A stretch of 64,000 bases of DNA from Ariolimax columbianus (GCA_036924085.1 JAVGWX010000013.1:41571893-41635892); one strand, 5' to 3'. Positions 33,442 through 43,842 are shown, numbered from the stretch's first letter. Numbers and translations are program-made. The notes: generated from the sequence alone by a model not told the origin.

Positions 33442-36400
33442 CTAGGTGGCGGGGAATGCTAGGCGTACCATCCCTGCATAGAAGCCAAGAAAATAAAGGG
33501 AAAAAGAGATACCCCACTCACATGCAAATGCTACGTTCATGGCAGGACGTGACGATCCTGGGACACAGACACACTGGACTGCCTCTCTTCCGGGTAAACC
33601 AGTCCATCTCATATATCATCACATATCATCATTGCACCCTATAGACACGAGTAGTGAAGACTCGATAGTCTGGTAAGACAACTTCCATAAGAGAGAAAAC
33701 TCTGATCGTAAACAACTGCTGCCTTGCAGATAGGCTGGGGACAGCCAAAGGCTAAGGAGGGCATCCCTACAGAAACGCCTGTTGAAATCGGATGCACGGG
33801 GCCGCAAGCCTAACAAAACAGTGCAACGTAAATCACAGTATGATGGCAGTACAACCTATTAGAAAAACGTATGGCGCTCATCCTGCGAAGTCCCGCCAGG
33901 CAGCGATAGTGCCGGGCCTCACGCCTCGAAGGGGCCCACCCTTGACTACTGGTGGTCACCCACCCATGTGGAGTCAAGGCACATGGCTATGGGGCAACGT
34001 CTATTGGCCAAAACCTCAAGACCCTCAAAATACTACAGTGGAATGCGGAGGGAGTCATTAACAAAAAACTTTCCCTAACACACCACCTGCATGAAGGTAA
34101 GATTGACGTGGCATGTATCCAGGAAACGCACCTCAACAATAACCATAAATTCTCAATCAGAGGATACCAGACCTTCCGTCTAGATAGAGAAGGCCACAAA
34201 GGAGGGGTCCTGATACTGACCAGAAACAGCATACCGAGTAGCGCGGTACCTGTCAATCACACCGGACAAGCAGAAATTGTAGGAGTTGACATAATGGCTC
34301 AAGAGACGAAGCTCCGCATTTTCAATCTGTACGGACCACCAAACAGAGACCTATCGCTCTCGAGTATGGAGGTCAGAGACTCCAACTGCATAGTAGTTGG
34401 AGATTTCAACAGCCACTCGGAGAGATGGGGATACTCTGACACAGACAGCAAAGGTGACGAAGTGGAAGATTGGGAGATAGATGCAAATCTCTTCCTAATC
34501 AATAGGCCGGAGGATAGCCCTAGCTTCTATTCAAGAACATGGCATACCACCTCGACTCCAGATTTGGCCTTCTCCACACAGGACATACACCATAAAGTAG
34601 ACCGCCAGGTGCTAAACCAACTGGCAGGTAGCGACCACAGGCCGATCAGGCTAACCATTGACATGGAAGTAGGCCCACAGGAAACAAAACCGCTCCCACG
34701 TTGGAATTACAAACGAGCCGACTGGGACAGATTTGCAATCCTGACTGATGGGCTGTGTGAAACCATCAACACACGAAACACCAAAATGAAGCCCATGGTA
34801 GAGAGCCTAAGCAAGGCAATAATGCAAGCCGCCACTGAAACCATCCCAAGAGGAGCTAGGAAAAACTATAAGCCCTACTGGAATGATGAGTTGCAGAAAG
34901 TGGAAGATGCAGTAACAAATGCTAGGAACATGGCAGAACGAGAAAAATCCATGGAGGCAAACATCGCCCTCAAAGCCGCCGCGGCAAAGTACAAACACAC
35001 TCTCAAGCAAACAGCAAGAGAAAGCTGGAAAAATAAAACGGAAAGTCTTAACCTGGACAAAGAAGGGAACAAGCTATGGAAGCTAGTCAGAGCCATGAAT
35101 GACGAAACCCCGTCAAACAAACAAATTACTATCAAGCAAGGCGAGAACTTGATCACAGGTAAGAAAGCCGCAAACGCCTTTGTCGATCACTATGCCAGAG
35201 CAAACCACATCGAGGTCCCTGCAGATAAGCATACAGACATTAGCGAAGAGCTAAAGGGACACGAAAACATAAATACGGCTCCTGAAGAGCACATGATGGC
35301 CAAACTAACAATGCGCGAAATGGAAGAGGCTATGAGAACACTAAAGAAAAGGAAATCTCCCGGAAAAGACGGGATAACAAACGAAATGCTGATGGGGCTG
35401 GGCCAAACAGCGAAGAAGAAACTGCTATCGGTCCTAAACCAAAGCTGGAAAAGGGGAATTGTACCCCAGGTATGGAAAGATGCAATACTGGTACCAGTAC
35501 CAAAAACAGGAAAGGACAAAACAGATCCAAATGGATACAGGCCCATAAGCCTACTGAGCTGTGTCGGCAAGCTGATGGAACGGATGATAAACACCAGACT
35601 GATGTGGCATCTGGAAGAAAAACGAATACTAATTCCACAGCAAGCCGGCTTTAAACAGCACAGATCCACTGAGGACCAGGTCATCCTCATAGCCCAGGAG
35701 ATAGAAGATGCCTACCAGGCACAGAAACACACAGTAGCTGTTTGGGTGGATCTGGAAAAGGCATTTGACAAAGTCTGGAAGGATGGACTTAGAGTCAAGC
35801 TAAGAAGAAGTGATGTCTGTGGGAAGATGTACAAGTGGATCAACCACTACCTCAAACAAAGAACGGCCAGAGTCCAAGTACAAGGGCAGATGAGCAAAAA
35901 GGTGACACTCGAGCAGGGAGTACCCCAAGGGGGAGTATTGTCACCCACACTCTTCCTGGTATATATAAACGATATTACAGAGAATATACCAAGAAGAGTC
36001 CATAGCTCAATGTTTGCAGACGATCTAGCTATGTGGACCTCTGAAAAGAATCTCACCATAGCAAGAAATCGGATGCAGACGGCCCTAACATCGCTGGAAG
36101 AGTGGGCGAACTCATGGCTGGTCAAAATAAACGAGGAGAAAACCACGTGCACAATATTCTCGCTCTCATTAAAACCCCAAAGTACCAAATTACATCTAAA
36201 TGGCAAAATCCTGCAGCCAAACGACAACCCAACCTATCTGGGAGTCACATTTGATCGGCGCATGACATGGAAAAGTCAGATTGAGAGAAACCGAATGAAA
36301 GCCAGAGAAAGAATGGCGATCATGAGGAAACTTGCTGGCACAAGCTGGGGAGCAGACGAAGGCATACTAAAGAAACTGTACACTGGAAGAGTGAGACCAG

Positions 36401-37721
36401 TTCTCGAGTATGGCATATCGGCATGGACAACAGCAGCGAAGGCGAACTTCGATAAAGTTAACAAACTTCAAAACCAAGCCATGAGAATTATAACAGGTGG
36501 CATGAAGTCAACGCCAATTGTAGAACTTGAAAAGATTACAAAACTGCAATCCATGACCGATAGAAGAGACTGCAGAGCCCAGCTGCAGTCAGAGAAACTC
36601 CGAAGACTGACGGACCATCCAATGTACCAGAGACTAAACAATCTGGGAAATGGGAAACTAAAGCGGAGAAACTTTGCAGAAATAGCCAAAGCAAAGATGC
36701 ACGAAGATCCCAAAAACGCACTAACAACACCAAAACCCATCACTACTGTACGAAAACCTACTTGGAGGCAGGATATATTTCCAGAGGTGGTAGAAAATAT
36801 ACCAGGTATTGCAAACAAAAACTGCCAGACTGAAAAAGAAAGGAGAGACACTACCCTAAGCTTCATAACGAAAAGCTACCCACGCATGGACTGGACCCAT
36901 GCATACACCGACGGTTCTGTAACAAACACTACACAGAACGGAGGGGCAGGAGCATTCCTGAACCTACCAAATGGCAGAAAAATAACACTGTCATTCGCTA
37001 CTGGTAAGTACACAAGCAATTTCAGAGCGGAGGCAGAGGCACTGAGGGCGGCAGTGGAAGAAATGGTAACACACAGTGAAAATGAGAGCCATATAGTCCT
37101 GCTGACAGATGCTCTCGCCGTAGTCACAGCGCTAAAAAGCCAGAAAAACACTGAGCTTAATGACTTAAGAGCAGTACTCTGCAAACTGTGCCAGCAGTCC
37201 GCACCAAAAAGGGTAGTGGTACAGTGGGTTCCGTCACACTGCAACATCCAAGGCAACGAGGAGGCAGACAGACTGGCAAAAGAAGGTGCAAGGCTACCAC
37301 AAACAGATACCAGTATGACGTACGAAGAGTCAAAACGGCTTATCAAAGCCAGATACATGACCAAATGGGAAACCGAACATACTGGTTACACCAAAAACGA
37401 TGCCTATTACCAGTTGAACCGAAGAGAGCAGGTCGTTGTCTTCAGACTTCGCACTGGCCACAACAGACTGAGGTACCACCTATTCAACAAATTGAAGATA
37501 GGGTGTACCGACGAATGCCCGTGCGGTACTGGTAAAATGACCACTGAACATCTGCTGCAGAACTGCCCGACATACGAGGATCAGAGAGAGCAGATGTGGC
37601 CATTGCCAGTGGAACTGCAAGACAAGCTCTATGGTAGTGGCGAGAGTCTCAGGATGACCGCCGCTTTTTTCGAAAAAATAATGGTTACTGTCTGACTGTG
37701 TACGCAGAAGAAGAAGAAGAA
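33442..37721 (+). mobile_element. LINE-G, full-length nearly intact copy
   Basis: A 4,280-bp insertion inside SINE1 of array unit 5, bounded by a perfect 14-bp duplication GGACCGAAAGGTGC (33,428-33,441 and 37,722-37,735; one G may belong to the tail). The array spacing independently confirms the length. It has a 5' region of about 350 bp, one long ORF, almost no 3' UTR (26 bp after the stop) and a (GAA)n tail of about 15 bp. No separate ORF1 with CCHC knuckles is present. The perfect duplication suggests a recent insertion. Confidence 0.97.
33952..37695 (+). CDS. LINE-G polyprotein: APE endonuclease, reverse transcriptase, RNase H
   Basis: 1,247 codons open. Endonuclease, residues about 30-240: ILQWNAEGV, CIQETHL, FNLYGPP, VVGDFNSH, TPDLAF and AGSDHRPI, so all expected catalytic residues are there. 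Reverse transcriptase, about 470-800: YRPISLLS, QAGFKQHRSTEDQ, VDLEKAFDKVW, GVPQGGVLSP, MFADDLAMWT (FADD catalytic pair), YLGVTFD. RNase H, about 980-1,120: THAYTDGS, FRAEAEALRAAVEEM, LLTDALAVVTAL, VPSHCNIQGNEEADRLA. C-terminal Cys/His motif ECPCGTGKMTTEHLLQNCP. The frame opens at GTG; there is no in-frame ATG before about residue 115. The copy at 19,147 has an ATG-started frame, but this one lacks 5 nt near 33,970, which puts the equivalent ATG (33,792) out of frame. A I/Jockey-group element is likely; clade not proven. Confidence 0.93.
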   Translation: MVTHPCGVKAHGYGATSIGQNLKTLKILQWNAEGVINKKLSLTHHLHEGKIDVACIQETHLNNNHKFSIRGYQTFRLDREGHKGGVLILTRNSIPSSAVPVNHTGQAEIVGVDIMAQETKLRIFNLYGPPNRDLSLSSMEVRDSNCIVVGDFNSHSERWGYSDTDSKGDEVEDWEIDANLFLINRPEDSPSFYSRTWHTTSTPDLAFSTQDIHHKVDRQVLNQLAGSDHRPIRLTIDMEVGPQETKPLPRWNYKRADWDRFAILTDGLCETINTRNTKMKPMVESLSKAIMQAATETIPRGARKNYKPYWNDELQKVEDAVTNARNMAEREKSMEANIALKAAAAKYKHTLKQTARESWKNKTESLNLDKEGNKLWKLVRAMNDETPSNKQITIKQGENLITGKKAANAFVDHYARANHIEVPADKHTDISEELKGHENINTAPEEHMMAKLTMREMEEAMRTLKKRKSPGKDGITNEMLMGLGQTAKKKLLSVLNQSWKRGIVPQVWKDAILVPVPKTGKDKTDPNGYRPISLLSCVGKLMERMINTRLMWHLEEKRILIPQQAGFKQHRSTEDQVILIAQEIEDAYQAQKHTVAVWVDLEKAFDKVWKDGLRVKLRRSDVCGKMYKWINHYLKQRTARVQVQGQMSKKVTLEQGVPQGGVLSPTLFLVYINDITENIPRRVHSSMFADDLAMWTSEKNLTIARNRMQTALTSLEEWANSWLVKINEEKTTCTIFSLSLKPQSTKLHLNGKILQPNDNPTYLGVTFDRRMTWKSQIERNRMKARERMAIMRKLAGTSWGADEGILKKLYTGRVRPVLEYGISAWTTAAKANFDKVNKLQNQAMRIITGGMKSTPIVELEKITKLQSMTDRRDCRAQLQSEKLRRLTDHPMYQRLNNLGNGKLKRRNFAEIAKAKMHEDPKNALTTPKPITTVRKPTWRQDIFPEVVENIPGIANKNCQTEKERRDTTLSFITKSYPRMDWTHAYTDGSVTNTTQNGGAGAFLNLPNGRKITLSFATGKYTSNFRAEAEALRAAVEEMVTHSENESHIVLLTDALAVVTALKSQKNTELNDLRAVLCKLCQQSAPKRVVVQWVPSHCNIQGNEEADRLAKEGARLPQTDTSMTYEESKRLIKARYMTKWETEHTGYTKNDAYYQLNRREQVVVFRLRTGHNRLRYHLFNKLKIGCTDECPCGTGKMTTEHLLQNCPTYEDQREQMWPLPVELQDKLYGSGESLRMTAAFFEKIMVTV

Positions 37722-39154
37722 GGACCGAAAGGTGCAAATATCGCAGTCAAGCTGTAAACTACGGCACAACGCATACCGTTCTCTGGACTACATTCTGCTA
37801 CTTAAGCCCTTGGGCTTGTCATGGCTTGGTAGCGGGAGAGTGAGAACGAACGAAGCCAAGCCAAATGGTATAGATGTTTTTGTTTTATAGTTATTTTCGT
37901 TGCCATTTTTCAATGTACCAAAACATAATGAAACGCATAGATAAGAAACAACGGTTTCTGTTTAACTTTGTTAGTAAGTTCCAGTTTCAAAATTAATTCT
38001 CATAAGTGGTTCTTATCTCTATTCTGGTCTGTAGTTATTTTATCCACGAGTACCTGTAGTTTTCTCAATGTTTACATGTAATTCCTCTCGGTATACCTGA
38101 CTGTAGTTCTTCTTGCTATTCTGACATGCAGGTTTTTTGGCTCTTCCGGACTACTTTTGTTCTCATTATTCTGGTCTGTGATTATATTTTATTTCATAGT
38201 CTCATTCATAGGCGTCTCAGTCTTTGCAGACCATGCGCGTTAAACCGTGTGAGTAGCCTCTCAGGGTGCAAGCATGGGAGCTGAATATAGAGAACATGGG
38301 CTTCTAAAACTGCAGGATTTCCCCTCTCTGCCTCGCAGATGTAATCCGAAGGAATGCAAAGCATAACAATTTGGCAACAGCTCAGCTGCAGGAGCTGCCG
38401 GAATGAGTCAAAATTTTGAAACCATCCGCCTTAGGTGCTACCACTCCAAATATTATGTCTGGGCTTATTCCTGTACCCGTACCCTCTCCCGAGGTTACCA
38501 CAAGGCAGTCGAGTCGTTGCCCGCATATGCTAGTTACTCGAGACATTCGATGATACTATCATCTTCCCAAGGCTAGCCAGCACACTCTGGGACGTGTGCG
38601 TTTAAAATAAGAGTTCCTCCTCTCCTACGCGAACTGCCTGAAGAGGCCAACGAGCTTAGTCCACCCGGGTTTAGAGTCAGTTTAGCTTCTCTTAAATTGG
38701 CTGTCAACCAACGCTAATGAGCACAATCTACCCGCCCAGTTATATCGTCTGGTACTCGGTCGCTACCCACAGCAGACTCTGCAAGGAACAAGGGGCCTCG
38801 TGAAGATGATGCTGGGGGCACAATAATGTAGGAGAAGCTATTGGTATGGAAATTCCTCAACGGCAAGTCAAACAGTGAATCCAGCGGCGATCTCTACACC
38901 TGGAAAGGAGAGGCTATATCAGACGATTGTTATGTATTCAGTGTACACCGGTGAAAAATTAAACACGAGAAACATGAAAGACGTAATATTGACACAAAAA
39001 GAGATATAGATAAATACTTAGTGAAAAACTATGAACAATTCCATTTTACACCCTTAGAATACAAGTTCGAGGCCAGTGGATATTTAAAATAAAACCCAAT
39101 TTGAATTAATTAAATGGATGGAATTTTAAAAAAATAATGACCAGCCGCCGGATT

Positions 39155-39227
39155 TGCCGAAACCCGGGATTGAACCAGGGACCTTTAGATCTTCAGTCTA
39201 ACGCTCTCCCAACTGAGCTATTTCGGC
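39155..39227 (-). tRNA. tRNA-Phe(GAA), terminal array unit 6
   Basis: Identical 73-nt gene, although the surrounding unit shows extra substitutions (for example CGGCCGACG at the leader in place of CGGCCGCCG). Conservation of the tRNA while the flank drifts suggests the gene has been under selection or conversion. Confidence 0.95.
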
Positions 39228-39583
39228 CGACGAAATTTAGCGCTAAAGATACAGACAATATTCTAGTTTGGACATTTAACCGTTTTGGATAGTTTTTGGT
39301 CAATCTCACTTACTCGCCCAGCTGCACTATTTCCGCAGCCGGTTACCGCATGTGTCCAAATAAACAATACATGGCGAATCTCCAATATCCTTTATGCAAG
39401 CTGGATATTTTGTAACAAACTTTTATGACTAAAGGAATTTGGAAACTGTTAAATGTAAAGGTTTTACTTTCGAGGTATTTGAACGCAGAATAATTACACG
39501 AAGGGTGTCATTTCGGCTGTTCCAATTTGAAAATATTTGTCAATAATACAAATGATTTAATTACAATTTATATGGTATAGATG

Positions 39584-40001
39584 GGTTCGAGACGCTGAGC
39601 AGCGAATGAGCTGCAGCGGTCAGCGACCCATAGCTGACTGCTAGCGTCAGTGTCAGCGACCCTTTGTCACTGCTAGAGTCAGGGCCAGCGAACCAGAGCT
39701 GCCAAAACCCTTCCACACATCCACTCTGTGATCCTTGATAACAGGCTGCAATAGAGCAGGCTGGCTAAGGAATAGGGACAATACTCAAAAAATGTTTGCT
39801 GAAGTCGGATTTGTTGGACCGAAAGGTGCAAATATCGCAGTCAAGCTGTAAACTACGGCACAACGCATACCGTTCTCTGTACTACATTCTGCTACTTAAG
39901 CCCTTTCAGGGTTTGGTAGCGGGGGATTGAGAACGAACGAAGAAGAAGAAGAAGAAGAAGAAGAAGAAGAAGAAGAAGAAGAAGAAAAGAAGAAGAAGAA
40001 G
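39584..40001 (+). mobile_element. SINE1 at the array end, with long (GAA)n tail
   Basis: Starts like the unit SINEs but ends TTTCAGGGTTTGGTAGCGGGGG, AACGAAC, then (GAA)n to about 40,001. The usual right-hand duplication and unit sequence do not follow. The 3' part resembles the free-standing copy at 41,042 rather than the array copies, so the array seems to end by recombination within a SINE. Confidence 0.85.
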
Positions 40002-40180
40002 ATATCGCACGTTACATAGCGCTATTACTAGTAGTATTAGTAATGAAATACTCTTACAGCTTTATCCCCAAAGGTCATTAATTATCAGATTAAAACATTT
40101 GTTTATTACTGAGTATGAACACATTATCATTGTCTGTCTGCTTGTAACGTTATCTTTTTAATTTTAGTTTGATTGATCTT

Positions 40181-40527
40181 GAATGGCCACAATGAGTAGG
40201 TCACTCATTTGTGCGCCCTGACAAAGACGTTTTGTGGCAGGTTGCAGTAGTTTTGCTCACATCCCGAGCGTGTTGATGAAGGTGACAGGTGTCCTCCAGG
40301 CGGTTGTTCTATGCTTTGCTAGATCTGCGTTTCGCTCACTACTTCGGGGATCACGTCGATCCCTCACCTCGTTAGCCAGGTTGCCATTTTTTTTAAAACA
40401 GCCCGTTTCCACGGATGGCTACTAGGAAGCCGAGATTTTAAAGGTCTTGGCCAGTATGTTTTGCCTGACCCTGACTAACATGTCTGATCAGTAAATTTTG
40501 CCCGACCAGACGTTAGTCTTCCTCCCC
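40181..40527 (-). repeat. Dispersed repeat R1, left arm of an inverted pair
   Basis: R1 is a family of about 350 bp with (in plus sense) GGAAGACTAACGTCTGGTCA at the start, AAACGGGCTGTTTTCATGGC, GAGGGATCGACGTGATCC, GACACGCAGATGAAGCCAAG, GGGATGTGAGGAAAGCTACT and an end rich in (AAC)n. This copy is reversed. No transposase or RT is coded, so it is a non-autonomous element or fragment of unknown class. Other copies: 40,615, 47,635, 53,935, 54,536, 56,261, 61,708 and a derived minisatellite at 60,022. Confidence 0.75.
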
Positions 40528-40614
40528 GTTTGGTTTGATTACAAACTATTAATTAGTAATTAATTAATCTAAAGGTTTTGAGTTTACCTTTCTGGATTCT
40601 ACTGGTGAATAGTT

Positions 40615-40931
40615 CACTGGTCAGAGAATGTTAGCCAGGGCCAGAGGATATATATGGCCAAGACCCTCACCTGACCTCCTCGTTGGTCGTGCTGGAAACG
40701 GGCTGTTGTAGAGGACAACAGTCTGGCTAACAATGTGAGGTTCGACGTGATTTCCATAGTAGTGAGCGACACGCAGATGAAGCCAATCATAGCACAACCG
40801 CCTGGAGGACCCCAGTCCACCTTCATCAGCCCGCTTGAGATGTGAGGAAAGCTACTGCAACCCGTCACTTAACGTGCTTTTCAGGGCGCATATAAGAGTA
40901 ACCTACTCATTATGGGCGTTCGAAACAACAA
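40615..40931 (+). repeat. Dispersed repeat R1, right arm of an inverted pair
   Basis: Plus-oriented R1, ending ATGGGCGTTCGAAACAACAA. Together with 40,181-40,527 it forms arms of over 300 bp separated by about 87 bp. Confidence 0.75.
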
Positions 40932-41041
40932 CTGGCGAATAGCTGAACGCACGGTACTTTCCACCTCAGACCACAGCCCTCTGAGTGTTAGCAGGACGTA
41001 TTGGCCAGTGTGTGTATCTGTGTGTATTGAACAGTGTAATG

Positions 41042-41434
41042 GGATCAAGATGCTGAGTAGCGCACGCATAAGCTGCAGTGGTCAGCGACCCATAGCTGAC
41101 TGCTAGCATCAGGGCCAGCGAACCATAGCTGCCAAGACCATTCTATACCTCCACGCGGTGATCCTTGATAACAGGCTGCAGTAGGGCAGACTGGCTAAGA
41201 AGAAGGGATCGAAGAGGGAATGCTAACCCGGTACTCAAAAAATGCTTGCTGAAGTCGGATGTGTTGGACCGAAAGGTGCAAATATAGCAGCCAAGCTGTA
41301 AACTATGACACAACGCATTCCGTTCTCTGGACTACATTCTGCTACTTAAGCCCTGTCAGGGTTTGGTAGCGGGGGATTGAGAACGAACGAAGAAGAAGAA
41401 GAAGAAGAAGAAGAAGAAGAAGAAGAAGAAGAAG
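41042..41434 (+). mobile_element. SINE1, full-length copy with (GAA)n tail
   Basis: Complete SINE1, starting GGATCAAGATGCTGAGTAGC and ending GAACGAACGAAG then (GAA)n (about 41,389-41,434). Flanks AACAGTGTAATG (41,030-41,041) and AACAATGTAATG (41,435-41,446) are a 12-bp target duplication with one mismatch. The best example of the GAA-tailed SINE1. Confidence 0.92.
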
Positions 41435-41536
41435 AACAATGTAATGAGTGTATAGATCCGCGTTTGTATCTGTTTGCAATGTGTTCCACTAAACTATGCA
41501 AAACACTTATACAGTACAGTGTGATGTACGCAATAA

Positions 41537-42230
41537 AGATGGTGCCGTAACGGGCTGCGGGTCTACATTGCTCTACTGTTTTGGTTCATTGTGGATGCCG
41601 CCAGACAACGGATTTGTCTGGAATTCACACTAATCAACTACTTACACTTGTGTTCACGGAAACGTGGTGTTGTTTTCGGTTTGTTGTGATTTCTTCCGAC
41701 CGATTATCCTGGTCTAGACATCGGCTATATAATAGCACTATGCTTAAACCTGTGTCGTATTTCACGGCCTAGCTCACACGGCTGAACCTCACGACATTGG
41801 CGTGTGAGAAATTTAGACACCACTATAATGAACTGAAGACAGCCGGGGAGAGATGCCAGACTCACTCACACGCTGGGTGATGTCCCTACGACCTCTTGTA
41901 ATTATGAAAAAGGCACGACACACAACGTTAGATGTCATCCCCTCTCCGCTGCCTTGCGAGATACCTGTTTACGGGAAAGGCTTCGGGAGTAAACCCTGAG
42001 GAAAATTCTGCATGATATGCTATCTCCAGTCGTCTTGATAAATATCTTGCCACTGGCCAAAGATAGTTCCGACTAGAGAGTGAGGTTGACAAAAGGCGCA
42101 GTTCCTTCCTAACTTTAATCCAAATCACAGCACAGGTCACCCATTTCAGCGGACACAGCAAGAGAAAAGACTATCCACACGGCTGAACAAAGAGAGTGGT
42201 CATCATAACTTGTGATGGATGAACATCAAT
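41537..42230 (-). repeat. Dispersed repeat R3, copy 2 (inverted)
   Basis: Reverse complement of 11,945-12,680 with scattered changes; it begins GATGGTGCCGTAACGGGCTG and ends near the TAACTTGTGATGGATG motif. No coding capacity seen. Confidence 0.7.
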
Positions 42231-42239
42231 CCTTGTCAA

Positions 42240-42870
42240 TCATTTCTGTTCGTGAAGAAGTAGTTATACCACGAAAAATCACAGACACGCCCAGTCAAAC
42301 AGGACACTAAGTGATTTCGAGCCCTAAATATTGAGCGATGTGGGAAGCTAGTTTAAGTTGCCTAGCCTTTCGTGGGTCTAGTTTGCTTGCCCCTGTTGCA
42401 TCTGTTGGTGTATCTGTAAGCCCGGCTGGTCTGCTGGAGACAGCATCGTATGTCATCTTTCTATCTGGCATGTGGTCCTTCTCGTGCTGCAGCCATATCC
42501 TCTCGCACTGTAAGCGTGCAGTGGTAATTGATCAACTTGTATTTCATGAGATGACCAAACCATCTCATTTTTCTTAATTTGATTCGTACGTAGCTCAAGT
42601 GTTAGTTCTCAAATTAATTATTATGGCATCGTCTCTCATTTTATCTCTCCATGTGGCGACAATAACTTTCCTTAGACATTTCGTTTCACACGTTTTAATT
42701 GTCCTCTTCAGATGCCTGGGTCTAAGTTTGACATTGGTTGCGTAATGTTGGTATAAATGTACAGTTTATCAGTTGTATCACTGTGGTTATTTATATTAAG
42801 AGGTGTCATTTGTACTAACGCAAAGTTAGCCTAGTTAAACCGTCCTCGTAATTAATCTTTGTATCTGAGT
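42240..42870. other. No recognised gene
   Basis: 42,300-42,580 has a minus-strand look of decayed LINE coding sequence (CACGAGAAGGACC, AGATGACATACGATGC in reverse) but I could not make a secure match. The rest is AT-rich. Confidence 0.3.
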
Positions 42871-43811
42871 CAGCATCAGTTCTGGTCTGCAGTTGTTATC
42901 CCTAAATCTGATTTTTAGCTCTTATCTCAATCCCTGCCCGTAATTCTTATCCTTATTCAGAGCTAAAGATATTATATCAATTATTGCTGCAGTTCTTGTA
43001 TCAAGCTTTGTATGTAGTTTTTATTTCAATTATTTCGTAGTTCTAATCTCAATTCTTGATTGCAGTTTCTCATCAATTCCTGCTTAAAGTTCTTATATCA
43101 ATTCTAAGCTATAAATCTTATCTAAATTCTTGCTGTAGTTCTTATATCACATTTTGTTTGCAATTCTTATATTAATTCTTTGCTGTAGTTCTTATATCAA
43201 TTCTGGCTTGTAGTTCTTTTATCACTTTTTGATTGCAGTTCTTAATGATTTAAGAGCAGTACTCTGTCAACTATGCCAGCAGTCCGCACCAACAAGAGTA
43301 GTGGTACAGTGGGTTCCATCCCACTGTAACATCCAAGGCAACGAGGAGGCAGACAGACTGGCAAAAGAAAGTGCAAGACTACCACAACCAGATTCTAGTG
43401 TGACCTACGAAGAGTCCAAAAGGCTTATTAGGGCTTATCATACATGGCCAAATGGGAAACAGAACATACTGGCTACACAAAAAATTATGCCTATTACCAG
43501 TTGAACAGAAGAGAGCAGGTCGTGGTCTTCAGACTCCTCACAGGCCACAACAGACTGAGGTACCACCTATTCAATAAACTGAAGATAGGTGGCACTGACG
43601 AATGCACTTGTGGTACCGGGAAGATGATCGCTGAACATCTGCTGCAAAGCTGCCCGACATACGAGGACCAGAGAAAGCACATGTGGCCATCACCAGTGGC
43701 AACACTAGACAAGCTCTATGGCAGTGTCGACAGCCTCAGGATGACCGCTGCTTTCTTCGAACAAATACAGGTTGACGTTTGACAACGAAGAAGAAGAAGA
43801 AGAAGAAGAAG

Positions 43812-43842
<31 letters not shown>

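Larger units (their letters stand above)
33196..37862 (+). mobile_element. SINE1 in array unit 5, split by LINE-G
   Basis: The SINE is interrupted after 33,441 by LINE-G and resumes at 37,736 (37,722-37,735 being the second target duplication). The joined halves align with the other unit copies, with the GCTTGGTAGCGGGAGAG variant of units 1 and 2. Confidence 0.92.
24200..40001 (-). repeat. Tandem array of 2,094-bp units, each with one tRNA-Phe gene
   Basis: tRNA 3' ends lie at 24,391, 26,485, 28,579, 30,673 and 32,767: exactly 2,094 bp apart each time. The next is 39,155, which equals 2,094 plus 4,294, the length of the LINE-G insertion with its target duplication. So there are about 5.4 units. 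Each holds, in plus order: tRNA-Phe (minus), a degenerate tRNA-Phe 5' half about 80-120 bp on, a SINE1 with target duplication, an AT-rich segment with TTCTGGTCTGTAGTT motifs, and a conserved 0.6-kb segment of unknown nature (about 25,550-26,170 in unit 1). Units differ by few substitutions; the left edge (24,200-24,360) and the last unit are the most diverged, as expected at array edges. Confidence 0.95.

Noticed and set aside
33408..33644. ORF of 62-78 codons repeated at the same place in each array unit (25,032; 27,126; 29,220; 31,314; 33,408)
   Set aside because: It lies in the SINE1 3' half, opens at a TTG codon and repeats only because the unit repeats. No protein motif.
34875..37737. 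Several long minus-strand ORFs (up to 166 codons) opposite LINE-G copies
   Set aside because: They are antisense shadows of the RT and RNase H coding strand and recur wherever LINE-G occurs.
24200..40001. CRISPR-like interpretation of the regular repeat
   Set aside because: Period is 2 kb, units contain eukaryotic tRNA genes and SINEs, and there are no short spacers or cas genes.
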